This document shows, piece by piece, positions 18,146 through 26,194 of a DNA stretch of 50,142 nt. Source of the DNA: Acidobacteriota bacterium (GTDB lineage: Bacteria > Acidobacteriota > Terriglobia > Bryobacterales > UBA6623); the NCBI GenBank assembly GCA_027592785.1, contig JAQCLD010000021.1, forward strand, positions 1 to 50,142, read 5' to 3'. Within the stretch, counting starts at the first letter, position 1. Each line of letters starts with the position of its first letter. The notes below the pieces were generated by a model, which saw nothing but the letters and a program-made list of their open reading frames with translations, had not been told where the DNA came from and did not search any database. The position numbers and the translations under genes were made by a program.

Positions 18146-19537
18146 ATGCGACTGTTCGCTGGCCTTTGTCTCGCTGCACTTTTCTCCTGGGCGGTTCCGG
18201 CGCTCGCTCAAGACAAGCTGCCCAATGTCGTCTTCATCACTGTAGACACGTTGCGTGCCGATCACCTGTCGAGCTGGGGCTATCACCTCAAGACCAGTCC
18301 GAATATCGACAATCTTGCTGCCCAGGGCATGCGCTATGAGAACGCCTACACGGTGACCTCGCGTACCGCGCCATCGCACTACTCAATGTTCACCAGCCGC
18401 TACCCGCAAGAACACGGCTCCAAGCTCAACGGGTTCGCCGTTCCCGAGAAGACGAAGTTTCTCTTCCTGCCGCAGATCTTTCAGAAGAACGGCTATGACA
18501 ACGCGGCTTTCGTCAGCTCCTGGGTTTTAACAGAAAGGCTGACCAAGTTGGGGCGGTTTTTCAATGTGTACGACGACGATTTGAATCGCAAGTACCAGAC
18601 GATCAACTCCATGCGCTGGGCCGAAGACGTGGCGCCCAAGGCCGTTAGTTGGCTGCGGCAAAAGAAAGATCAGCAGAAGCCCTTCTTCCTCTGGGTGCAT
18701 CTGTTTGACCCGCATTCGCCCTACGAGCTCCGAGAGGAATTCGATGCCACGGAGAAGACAGGCGCGCCGGATCATACGAAAGACAGGGGCGAAGACGCCG
18801 TGATGACCGATGTCCGCGCCTATAACTCAGAGATACTCTATACCGACCACTACGTCGGCAAGATCGTCGATGCGCTGGACGAGATGGGTCTCGCCGACAA
18901 CACTTTGGTCGTGCTCGTTGCCGACCATGGCGAGAGCCTGGGCGAGAACAACACCGATCAGGGTCACGGTCACTGGCTGTGGGAGTCCGTGGTGCGGGTT
19001 CCCATGATCCTGCGTTGGCCGGGCAAAATTGAAGCTGGCCGCGTTGAGACCGCAAGGGTCTCCACCATCGACCTCATGCCCACCATCGTCGACCTGACGA
19101 TCAAGAGGACTAAGCCCGATACCGTCATCCCGACCGAGTATGCCGGACGCAGCCTCTCTGACAACCTACTTGCCGGGGCTGACCTGCCCGACCGCATCGT
19201 ACGGTTTGTCGCCTTCGCGGGACAGAAATGGATCATGCCCAAGTGGTTCGCCAAGCTCTGGCTCCGCGATCTCGACTTCCCGCTGCGGGTCGGTTATCGC
19301 CAGGGCGATAGGAAGGTCCTCTGGACGCCCGAGAAAGAAACCATCGATATCGTGAACCTCGACCGCGATCCCTTCGGGATGCACCCTGCGTCTCCCGCTG
19401 AAGGCACGCCTGAATACACAAGCGAGGTTGATTCGCTGACCAATTGGTTCCGCGCGACGCATCTTGAGCAAAACGGAGAAAACCGCCGGACGGCCAAGGA
19501 CGTCGAAGCTCTCGAAAGTCTCGGCTACATTCAGTAG
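18146..19537 (+). CDS. Exported sulfatase-fold hydrolase without a formylglycine motif
   Basis: This 463-aa protein belongs to the alkaline phosphatase/sulfatase superfamily and has a signal peptide (about residues 1-21, ending ALA-QD). Metal-binding motifs are visible: FITVDTLRADHLSSWG near residue 30 and VADHGESLGENNTDQGHGHW in the second half. At the catalytic position, where sulfatases have C/S-x-P-x-R, this protein reads TAPSH (74-78). The nucleophile would be threonine, as in phosphoglycerol transferases of the same fold, so formylglycine maturation is not expected. Its substrate is unknown. The C-terminus ends in ESLGYIQ, a tail seen in many acidobacterial relatives. The ATG was chosen for the signal peptide and the TAGAAT box 7 nt upstream. 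Its end overlaps the next gene tail-to-tail by 7 bases. Confidence 0.8.
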   Translation: MRLFAGLCLAALFSWAVPALAQDKLPNVVFITVDTLRADHLSSWGYHLKTSPNIDNLAAQGMRYENAYTVTSRTAPSHYSMFTSRYPQEHGSKLNGFAVPEKTKFLFLPQIFQKNGYDNAAFVSSWVLTERLTKLGRFFNVYDDDLNRKYQTINSMRWAEDVAPKAVSWLRQKKDQQKPFFLWVHLFDPHSPYELREEFDATEKTGAPDHTKDRGEDAVMTDVRAYNSEILYTDHYVGKIVDALDEMGLADNTLVVLVADHGESLGENNTDQGHGHWLWESVVRVPMILRWPGKIEAGRVETARVSTIDLMPTIVDLTIKRTKPDTVIPTEYAGRSLSDNLLAGADLPDRIVRFVAFAGQKWIMPKWFAKLWLRDLDFPLRVGYRQGDRKVLWTPEKETIDIVNLDRDPFGMHPASPAEGTPEYTSEVDSLTNWFRATHLEQNGENRRTAKDVEALESLGYIQ

Positions 19538-20046
19538 GTCAGAAGCTGATCCAGCGATTTTCTGAGGCTAGCGTTGAGGTCCGCGAAGTAGGCGCGGTCT
19601 GCGCCCTCATGTTCTTCACGAATCTGTCCGGCCTGATCGACGAACAGCAGGTAAGGGTAGTAGAATCGGCCAGCTACTCCACTGAATTCCACAAAGTGAG
19701 CGCGGTCGCCGAGCCCGACCGGGAACTCGACGCCGAACTGTTTGACGAAGCCGCCCAGATTGTCTTTGGCCGTGGGGTTCAGCGTGACCCCGACGATCTC
19801 CAGGCCCTTGACGTGGTACTCCTCGTAGATCGGCGCCAGGATCCTAGCGGTAGCTTGGCAATGCGAGCAGTCCGTCGAGAAATAAAACACCAACACGGGC
19901 TTACCCGCCAGGTCCTTGATGTCGAGTTGCTTGCCTTCAAGCGTGGTGATCTCCAATTTTCCGCCGGCCCGTGGCGTGTCAGCCGCGGCAGCCATCGATG
20001 CGAAGGTCAACAACCCCGCGATTAGGGCAGTAGTCAGGAATTTCAT
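19531..20046 (-). CDS. Exported thioredoxin-like (redoxin/TlpA-type) protein
   Basis: The 171-aa product has a signal peptide (MKFLTTALIAGLLTFASMAAA) and a thioredoxin fold of the AhpC/TSA-redoxin type. FYFSTDCSHCQ carries the CxxC pair (CSHC), followed by a TlpA-like core with the cis-proline region near YPYLLFVDQAG. It should act in the periplasm as a thiol-disulfide oxidoreductase or resolve peroxidic thiols; which one cannot be told. Its ATG overlaps the stop of the upstream metalloprotein gene by 4 bases, so the two are probably translated together and may work on the same exported clients. Confidence 0.8.
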   Translation of the reverse strand: MKFLTTALIAGLLTFASMAAAADTPRAGGKLEITTLEGKQLDIKDLAGKPVLVFYFSTDCSHCQATARILAPIYEEYHVKGLEIVGVTLNPTAKDNLGGFVKQFGVEFPVGLGDRAHFVEFSGVAGRFYYPYLLFVDQAGQIREEHEGADRAYFADLNASLRKSLDQLLTY

Positions 20047-21359
20047 TCTGCTTCTCCTCGCTCCGTCTCAGCCACGTACTCACGAGCCTTGTAGTCGTCG
20101 GGCAGTCCTTCCAAGCTGGTCGCCGAAGCGCCGTCCAGGGTCACAATGAAGCGACCGTTGTCCCCTGATCCTTCCAAGCGCGCGCGTGATCGGCTGGAGA
20201 ATTCGATGTGTTCCCACTTCGAACGAAGTATTCGCCTGTAAGCGTCAAAATACGTTTTGGCGGCATCCGCATCCGCCCAATCCGAACCATAGCGCAGGAC
20301 GGCGCTAGAGTCGTCAGCGTTGGACCAGATCTCATAACGCCCGCCGCGCCACAGCGGCGCGATACGCTCCGACTCCTGCTCGTCGATATACTGCTGCAGC
20401 AAGATGGCGTGATCAAACTGGCCCACATCCCCGCGTGACTCGCGCTTGAACCCGCGCAACTTGAACCGAGGCAGTTTCGGCTCAGACGGAACCCTCTGCG
20501 CGAAATAACTCTCCGCGTCGAGGACTTGCTGCGTGGATGTCGGCGGCTTGCGAAACACCTGGTCAAAACCTTGCTGGCCGTAGCGATCAATGACTCGCTG
20601 TTGAAAGATCATTCCTTGCGTGTACGGAAACAGCATCGCTTCGCGCAAGTACAGCGGCTGCGAGGCGAACACCGGATACTCCACCGCCTCATAGCGGGAG
20701 GCCCCCGCGGCGGCCGCCGCCAGCAGTCCGTTCTCGCGGAGACTTCGCCCAGTCTGCAGCATGACCCATTCGGTCATTACCCAAGAGGCCTGTCCTTCGA
20801 TCACCGCCGAGCGGGCCAGATCACCGTCAGCCGACTTCGATTTGTCTACATACTTGCCGAGGTCGAAATGTTGATCCGCGATCGCGTGCGCCAATTCATG
20901 CACGATCGCGAACTCTTGCATGTCCTCCGGCGTCCAAGTCGAGAGATACAACTGTTTGGTCTTGTAGTCGTAAAGCGCCGTTGCCTGTTCGGTTAGCGTA
21001 TTCACGACTTCTTTGGCCAGGTCGAACTCCTTGTCCACGAAGCCGAACAGCTCGAGGAAGCGCTGCTCGTTATTCACGTCTTCACTCGGGCCCTCCTCGT
21101 TCATCCTGCCGCTCACTAGTTCATTGATTTCTTCACGGGTCAGCATTGATAGAGGAATCGGGGCCAAAGCCTTGAGGCCCATGATCTGTTCCACGTCGCC
21201 GATCATCTCGTCGATCTTGGCGAGGACCCTGGTTGTGCTGGCCTGGCTGGGCGCCTGCGGCTGCGCCGGCATGGAAACCGTGAGCAGCGCCGCCACAACG
21301 ACAGTGGCATAGACCATGGCGGAGGAGCGGCCGAATACGCGTAGACGCTGGGTTTTCAT
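20043..21359 (-). CDS. Exported HExxH zinc metalloprotein
   Basis: The 438-aa product has an N-terminal hydrophobic export segment (about residues 14-31) and a zinc-binding HELAH at 154-158. An Glu at 188 (in VIEGQAS) is well placed as the third ligand, a gluzincin-like layout. The HELAHAIADQHFDLGKY stretch followed by EGQASW is found in uncharacterised bacterial metallopeptidases. The rest is unassigned. Substrate and activity are unknown. It is the third gene of a four-gene minus-strand run, 15 bases after the POTRA gene, and overlaps the redoxin gene by 4 bases. Confidence 0.75.
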   Translation of the reverse strand: MKTQRLRVFGRSSAMVYATVVVAALLTVSMPAQPQAPSQASTTRVLAKIDEMIGDVEQIMGLKALAPIPLSMLTREEINELVSGRMNEEGPSEDVNNEQRFLELFGFVDKEFDLAKEVVNTLTEQATALYDYKTKQLYLSTWTPEDMQEFAIVHELAHAIADQHFDLGKYVDKSKSADGDLARSAVIEGQASWVMTEWVMLQTGRSLRENGLLAAAAAGASRYEAVEYPVFASQPLYLREAMLFPYTQGMIFQQRVIDRYGQQGFDQVFRKPPTSTQQVLDAESYFAQRVPSEPKLPRFKLRGFKRESRGDVGQFDHAILLQQYIDEQESERIAPLWRGGRYEIWSNADDSSAVLRYGSDWADADAAKTYFDAYRRILRSKWEHIEFSSRSRARLEGSGDNGRFIVTLDGASATSLEGLPDDYKAREYVAETERGEAE

Positions 21360-21374
21360 GGGTGTCCCGTCGCG

Positions 21375-22682
21375 TTAGAAGGGATCTTTGACCGGATCCG
21401 ATGCAGCGTCCGGATAGAGCCGCTTCTTCGTCTGGCCGATGAACTGCAGCGTGACGCTTACCCGCTTCGTCGCCTCGTTGACGTCTTCTTTGAAGCGCGT
21501 ATCCTGAAGGCCGTCAAAGGCGTTCTCCTGCTGGAGGCGAGCCAAGAAAAACGCCGGATAGCGCGGCGAGTAGGCGGCTCCTGAAGCCATGCCCCAGCGC
21601 TTCCGGATAATCGGTTCGGCCAGAATGTCGAGACCCTCAATGACTAGCCGGTCAAACGTGTAGCGATAGCCCTGCTCGACCAAGAACTCGAGGTCCACAG
21701 TGTTCGCTTCATCGTCAACAGACACGTCGAGTTGCGTGCTAGCGCGGATGAAACCGTTTGCATGCAGCACCTCTTCGATCGCCGCCTGGGACTCACGTGC
21801 TTGCTTCATGTTCACAGCGGCGCCGGCCTTCGGCGAGTACATGGACGCTACCTTTTCCGGCTCTATGCCGGCAATCTCCGGCGGCGGTACGGCGTCGAAC
21901 CGGTATTCCGGCCCTTCGTCGACTTGCACCGTCACGCGCAGTCCGAGATTATCTGGATCGTCTTCCGCCGAGCACGGACAAAACTTGACGCCCATGCGGC
22001 CTTTTTCCTCAAAAAGGGGTCGCACGTTGTAGCGCAGCAATTCCTGTAGACGCGCCTCGGAATACTCTTCGCCTCGGGCAATACGGTTGAAGAAGCCCTG
22101 TAGATCGAAGGCTGAAATGACTTCCGAATTTTCGAACAGCACCAACGAAATCGTCTGCAGTCGCTCCTGCGGACGGAACAGCATCACGAGTTCGCCCGAC
22201 GTCTGCGCTTCCAGTTGGCCGACGACCTTTGAATCATGTCCTTGGCTTTGCCAGCGTGCTTGCAACGTGTTGCCGATCCCTTCGATCATCGGACCTGTCG
22301 ACGGAACTCGCGCGGCAAACAGAGGAACCTGCTCATCGAGCAGCGCCTTCAACTCATCCGGGGAATCATCAAACCCCCGAAATTCGACCGCATAGAGCTG
22401 TTCCAACTCCTGGACGGTAAAGGTCACCCTATAGCCGTCGCCCAGCGGATCGTAGCGAAATTCCAGCCTGTCGAAGACGCCCGCGGCGTTGATGCGCTCC
22501 AGGGCCCTCTTGAACTCCGCCTCGCCGACGGGGTCGCCGACCTTGAGGCCCGAAGCGGCAATAATGCTTTGCGTAGAGTAGTTTTCGGCTCCGACGATTT
22601 CGATCGCACGCAATGGATATTTGTCTTGACCGGCAGCGATGCTGCAGACCGCCAGGGCCAGGCAGAGAAAGCGAACCATCAT
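21375..22682 (-). CDS. Exported POTRA-repeat protein lacking a beta-barrel
   Basis: After a signal peptide (MMVRFLCLALAVCSIAAG) the product begins with a clear POTRA domain (about residues 20-90: LRAIEIVGAENYSTQSIIAA, then ERINAAGVFDRLEF). At least two more POTRA-like segments follow, one ending in EVLHANGFIRAS and one starting FDRLVIEGLDILAEP. POTRA arrays normally precede a BamA/TamA outer-membrane barrel, but here the protein stops after 435 residues with no barrel. It may be a soluble periplasmic adaptor. I chose the ATG at 22682 because it gives the signal peptide; the frame is open to 22757, overlapping the ligase gene. ATG at 22679 is equally possible. Confidence 0.75.
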   Translation of the reverse strand: MMVRFLCLALAVCSIAAGQDKYPLRAIEIVGAENYSTQSIIAASGLKVGDPVGEAEFKRALERINAAGVFDRLEFRYDPLGDGYRVTFTVQELEQLYAVEFRGFDDSPDELKALLDEQVPLFAARVPSTGPMIEGIGNTLQARWQSQGHDSKVVGQLEAQTSGELVMLFRPQERLQTISLVLFENSEVISAFDLQGFFNRIARGEEYSEARLQELLRYNVRPLFEEKGRMGVKFCPCSAEDDPDNLGLRVTVQVDEGPEYRFDAVPPPEIAGIEPEKVASMYSPKAGAAVNMKQARESQAAIEEVLHANGFIRASTQLDVSVDDEANTVDLEFLVEQGYRYTFDRLVIEGLDILAEPIIRKRWGMASGAAYSPRYPAFFLARLQQENAFDGLQDTRFKEDVNEATKRVSVTLQFIGQTKKRLYPDAASDPVKDPF

Positions 22683-22740
22683 GAACAGGTACGCGCCCGA
22701 AGGCCGGTCGGTTTCGCAGCCGCCCGGGATCTCTCCAGGA

Positions 22741-24510
22741 TTAGGCATACAAAGCATCGATCTGTCGCTTGAAACGAATCTCGACGGCTCGCCGCTTGAC
22801 CTTCATTGACGGAGTCAACTCGCCGTCTTCGATAGAGAGTTCTCGGTCCAGGATGACGGCCTTCTTCGGGACTTCGTAGCGCGCCAGCTCAGCGCACGAC
22901 GTCTCGATCTCTTTCATGAACAGCTCGTTGATCTTAGGGAGTTCAACCAAGTCTGAGTTCGTCAGTTGCCCAAGGTCGTTCTGTTTGGCGAACTGCCGCA
23001 GTTTCTCGAAGTTCGGGACGATCATTACGCTCGGGAACCGGCGCCCCTCAGCAACCACGATGGCCATCGAGACGTAAGGGCTGCTCTTGAGCAGATTCTC
23101 GATCGGCTGCGGCGCGATGTACTTGCCGCCTGACGTCTTGAACATGTCCTTTTTGCGATCCGTGATCGAGAGGAACCCTTCTTCGTCCAACTTCCCGATA
23201 TCCCCGGTATGGAACCAGCCATCCACCATCACCGTCGCGGTCGCTTCTGGGTTCTTGAAATAACCGCGCATCACGTTCGGGCCGCGCACGATAATTTCTC
23301 CGTCGTCGGCGAACTTGACCTGGACGTTTCGAATGACCTTGCCCACCGTGCCGAACTTCATGGCTTGGCGGGTATTGAGGCTGACGACCGGCGAGGTCTC
23401 CGTGAGCCCATACGCCTCGTAGATAGGAACCCCAATGTTGTAGAAGAACTCCGCCAGATGGCCCGCCAGCGGGGCCGCTCCGGAGAAGAAGTTACGAAAT
23501 CGTCCGCCAAGCCGAGCCCGCAGTTTCGCAAATACCAGCCGGTCCGCTAGCCACACCTTGATGCCCAGGCCCGTCGGTAGGGGTGTGCCCTTGAGCCGGT
23601 AGGGCAATGCGTCGTTCGCGCAGCGCAACGCCCAAAAGAACATTCCGCGCTTCGTGCCCGAAGCTTCTTCCATTGCGTCCATCACCCGATCGTGCACCTT
23701 CTCGAAAAACCGCGGCACGCCGACCGCCAACGTTGGGCGCACTTCTTGCATGTTCTTCGGGACTGCGTCGATCGACTCGGCGTAGGCCACAGTTGCACCC
23801 GAGTTGAAATAGATGTAGTCGGCAATGCGTTCGGCGACGTGTGACAGCGGCAAGAACGACAGGCAAACGTCGGTCGGACGGCAGTCGAAATCCACGTCGT
23901 TCACGTTCGAACAAAAATTAGCGTGCGTCAGCATCACGCCCTTCGGCGTACCCGTCGTCCCCGACGTGTAGATGATGCTGGCCAAATCGTCCGGTCGCGT
24001 CGCGCTGATTGACGTCTCGAATTCGCGCCGCTCCTCATTCGTCAGGGCGTCCTCGCCGATAAGCGTTTTCAACCAAATCACGCGAGCATCGACGGCCGCT
24101 ACCGGCTCGCAGGTAATCACCCCTTGCAGATTCGGCAACGTGTCCCAAATCTCTTGCACCTTTTCGAACTGCGCCGGAGTTGAGACGATCACGACCCGCG
24201 CCTCGGAGTGCTCCAGCATGTACTGCAGCTGCTCGCCGGTCAGCGTCGGGTACAGCGGCACGCTGACGATGCCCGCCGTCATCATGGCGAAGTCCGCGAC
24301 CGCCCACTCCCAACGGTTCTCCGAAAGGATGGCGCAGCGGTCACCCGCGCCGATGCCGACTCTCTTGAGGTCGAGCTGCAGCTTACCGACGCGACGATAC
24401 AGTTCTTGGGCGGAGATTGGCTGATATTTCCCGTCTGATTTTGTGAGGATAATATCCGGCTTACCGTACGAGACGGCGTGCCGGAATAGCCTTGCTAGCG
24501 TTTCGGCCAT
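22741..24510 (-). CDS. Long-chain acyl-CoA synthetase (AMP-forming)
   Basis: This 589-aa enzyme activates a fatty acid with ATP and CoA. It has the AMP-binding motif IIYTSGTTGTPKGVMLTH, the YGLTETSP motif, the hinge and adenylate-binding GWFHTGDIGKLDEEGFLSITDRKKD, and the long-chain family insert GRFRNFFSGAAPL. It resembles FadD15-type bacterial enzymes. ATG at 24510 is preceded directly by AGAAGGA. A promoter on the minus strand (TTTACA-N17-TAATTT) lies 31 bases upstream. It leads the run that continues with the POTRA, HExxH and redoxin genes, which is an unusual setting for a fatty-acid ligase. Confidence 0.9.
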   Translation of the reverse strand: MAETLARLFRHAVSYGKPDIILTKSDGKYQPISAQELYRRVGKLQLDLKRVGIGAGDRCAILSENRWEWAVADFAMMTAGIVSVPLYPTLTGEQLQYMLEHSEARVVIVSTPAQFEKVQEIWDTLPNLQGVITCEPVAAVDARVIWLKTLIGEDALTNEERREFETSISATRPDDLASIIYTSGTTGTPKGVMLTHANFCSNVNDVDFDCRPTDVCLSFLPLSHVAERIADYIYFNSGATVAYAESIDAVPKNMQEVRPTLAVGVPRFFEKVHDRVMDAMEEASGTKRGMFFWALRCANDALPYRLKGTPLPTGLGIKVWLADRLVFAKLRARLGGRFRNFFSGAAPLAGHLAEFFYNIGVPIYEAYGLTETSPVVSLNTRQAMKFGTVGKVIRNVQVKFADDGEIIVRGPNVMRGYFKNPEATATVMVDGWFHTGDIGKLDEEGFLSITDRKKDMFKTSGGKYIAPQPIENLLKSSPYVSMAIVVAEGRRFPSVMIVPNFEKLRQFAKQNDLGQLTNSDLVELPKINELFMKEIETSCAELARYEVPKKAVILDRELSIEDGELTPSMKVKRRAVEIRFKRQIDALYA

Positions 24511-24540
24511 TCCTTCTACCTGCTGGCTCTGACGAATCGC

Positions 24541-24571
24541 AAATTACACACTGCCCGTACCACTGTAAACT
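24541..24571. promoter_or_regulatory. Overlapping divergent promoters
   Basis: On the minus strand TTTACA (24569-24564) and TAATTT (24546-24541) are 17 bases apart and point to the acyl-CoA ligase. On the plus strand ATTACA (24543-24548) and TAAACT (24566-24571), also 17 apart, point to the AtzG-like gene whose ATG is at 24584. Each -35 overlaps the other's -10, so polymerase could occupy only one direction at a time. The core is an inverted repeat, TTACA-N15-TGTAA. Confidence 0.55.
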
Positions 24572-24583
24572 GTTGAGTCTACT

Positions 24584-24775
24584 ATGCGAAACGCTCCCGA
24601 TCCCATCGACCGTTGGAAACAGGCTGCGGAGGCTCTAGGGATAGAGATTCCTGAGGAGCGCCTCAAGCTTGCCGCACCCGTCTTCGACGCCCTCTGGAAG
24701 GCCACTCGGGCGCCCTTACGGCGGGACCTATCGCTTGTCGAACCTGATTTTCAGTTCCGTCCCGACGGCCGGTAA
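24584..24775 (+). CDS. AtzG/GatC-like small amidase partner
   Basis: The 63-aa product is directly followed by an amidase gene. Its helical body and the C-terminal EPDFQFRPDG match the EPAxxFxP tail of AtzG-like (DUF4089) proteins, which wrap around and stabilise AtzE-type amidases much as GatC does for GatA. I infer that it forms a complex with the amidase starting at 24782, six bases away. The leader from the predicted promoter would be only a few bases. Such a short gene can be missed, but its position and tail make it credible. Confidence 0.65.
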   Translation: MRNAPDPIDRWKQAAEALGIEIPEERLKLAAPVFDALWKATRAPLRRDLSLVEPDFQFRPDGR

Positions 24776-24781
24776 ACGCCA

Positions 24782-26194
24782 ATGGAAGCCGCCCTCAAGA
24801 GCATTGCAGCACTCTCGCGCCTGATTGGCGCCGGAGAAATCTCGCCCGTCGAACTGACTCGACAGACCCTCGACCGTATCGAGCGGCTCGACTCGCAGTT
24901 GAACTCTTACATCACGACGACTGCCGATTTGGCGTTGCGTCAGGCTGAAGCCGCCGAGAGAGAGATTCACGCAGGCAACCGCCGCGGACCGCTCCACGGC
25001 ATCCCCTACGCCCTCAAAGATCTGTTTTTTACCAAGGGGATCAAGACTACCGCCGGCTCCCGAGTTTTCGCCGACTTCGTTCCCAGCTACGACGCGACCG
25101 TAGTCGAAAAGCTCGCCGCGGCTGGAACTGTCCTGCTGGGCAAGACCGGGCTGCACGAGAACGCGTATGGGATCACCAGCAATAATCCCCACTTCGGCGC
25201 CGTCCGCAATCCTTGGGATACGAGTTGTATCCCCGGCGGTTCCAGCGGCGGATCCGCCGCAGCGTTGGCTGCTGGGCTGTGCAGCTTTTCGCTTGGTACG
25301 GATACAGGCGGCTCGATCCGCATCCCGGCGTCGTTCTGCGGCGTTGCCGGTCTGAAGCCGACATTCGGCCGAGTCAGCCGCTACGGGGTTTTCCCGCTCT
25401 CGCACACGCTCGACCACGTGGGACCATTCGCCTGGACCGCCGAAGACCTTTGGTACATCTTCGCTGCGATGGCCGGGCAAGACGCCCAGGACGAGAGCAC
25501 GGTCGATCGGCCCCTTGCCGTTCCGCAGTTCAGCGCCGAACCTAGCCTCCATGGCCGAAAGATCGGCGTGCCCGCCAACTTTTACTTTGAGAATCTAGAC
25601 CCGGAAGTGGAAGCGGCGACTCGCGCCGCGCTTGTCCAGATGGAGATGCTCGGGGCGGAACTCGTTGGAGTCACCGTTCCCGATATCGAGGAGTTCAATC
25701 TCATCGCACGACTGATCCAGATCGCCGAGGCGTCGTCCGTCCACGTCAATAATCTGGACTCGCGCCGCGAAGACTACGGCGACGACCAGCAAACCTTGCT
25801 CGACCAAGGCCGCTTCGTTACGGCTGTCGACTACCTCAACGCGCAGCGCCGCCGCCGCCAACTGAACCGCGAGTTCTACGAACTATTCGATCATTTGGAC
25901 GCCTTGGCGGCGCCCGCCGTGGCGATCTTGCCCGCCAAGATCGGCCAAACTTCCGTCGTCGTCAACGGCGTCGAAGAAGACGTGCGCATGATGATCACGC
26001 GCAACGCGCGCGCCCTCAATATGACCGGCTTGCCGCTGCTCTCGCTGCCTTGCGGCCTGAGCGCAAGCGGCCTGCCCATCGGCATCCAACTGGTGGGCGC
26101 CCTATTCGACGAGAAGTCTGTCTTGGAAATTGGTCACGCCTACCAACTGGCGACCGATTGGCACGACCGCCGACCGCCGATGGCTATACGTTGA
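24782..26194 (+). CDS. Amidase-signature hydrolase (AtzE/GatA-like)
   Basis: The 470-aa enzyme has the Ser-cisSer-Lys triad of the amidase signature family. Lys is in LHGIPYALKD, cis-Ser in CIPGGSSGGSAAALAAGLC, and the nucleophile in GTDTGGSIRIPASFCG. Family members hydrolyse amides such as biuret, 1-carboxybiuret or glutamine; the substrate here cannot be deduced. The preceding AtzG-like gene favours an AtzE-type two-subunit enzyme over the GatCAB transamidosome, because no gatB is nearby. Its 3' end overlaps the opposite-strand membrane-protein gene by 11 bases. Confidence 0.88.
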   Translation: MEAALKSIAALSRLIGAGEISPVELTRQTLDRIERLDSQLNSYITTTADLALRQAEAAEREIHAGNRRGPLHGIPYALKDLFFTKGIKTTAGSRVFADFVPSYDATVVEKLAAAGTVLLGKTGLHENAYGITSNNPHFGAVRNPWDTSCIPGGSSGGSAAALAAGLCSFSLGTDTGGSIRIPASFCGVAGLKPTFGRVSRYGVFPLSHTLDHVGPFAWTAEDLWYIFAAMAGQDAQDESTVDRPLAVPQFSAEPSLHGRKIGVPANFYFENLDPEVEAATRAALVQMEMLGAELVGVTVPDIEEFNLIARLIQIAEASSVHVNNLDSRREDYGDDQQTLLDQGRFVTAVDYLNAQRRRRQLNREFYELFDHLDALAAPAVAILPAKIGQTSVVVNGVEEDVRMMITRNARALNMTGLPLLSLPCGLSASGLPIGIQLVGALFDEKSVLEIGHAYQLATDWHDRRPPMAIR

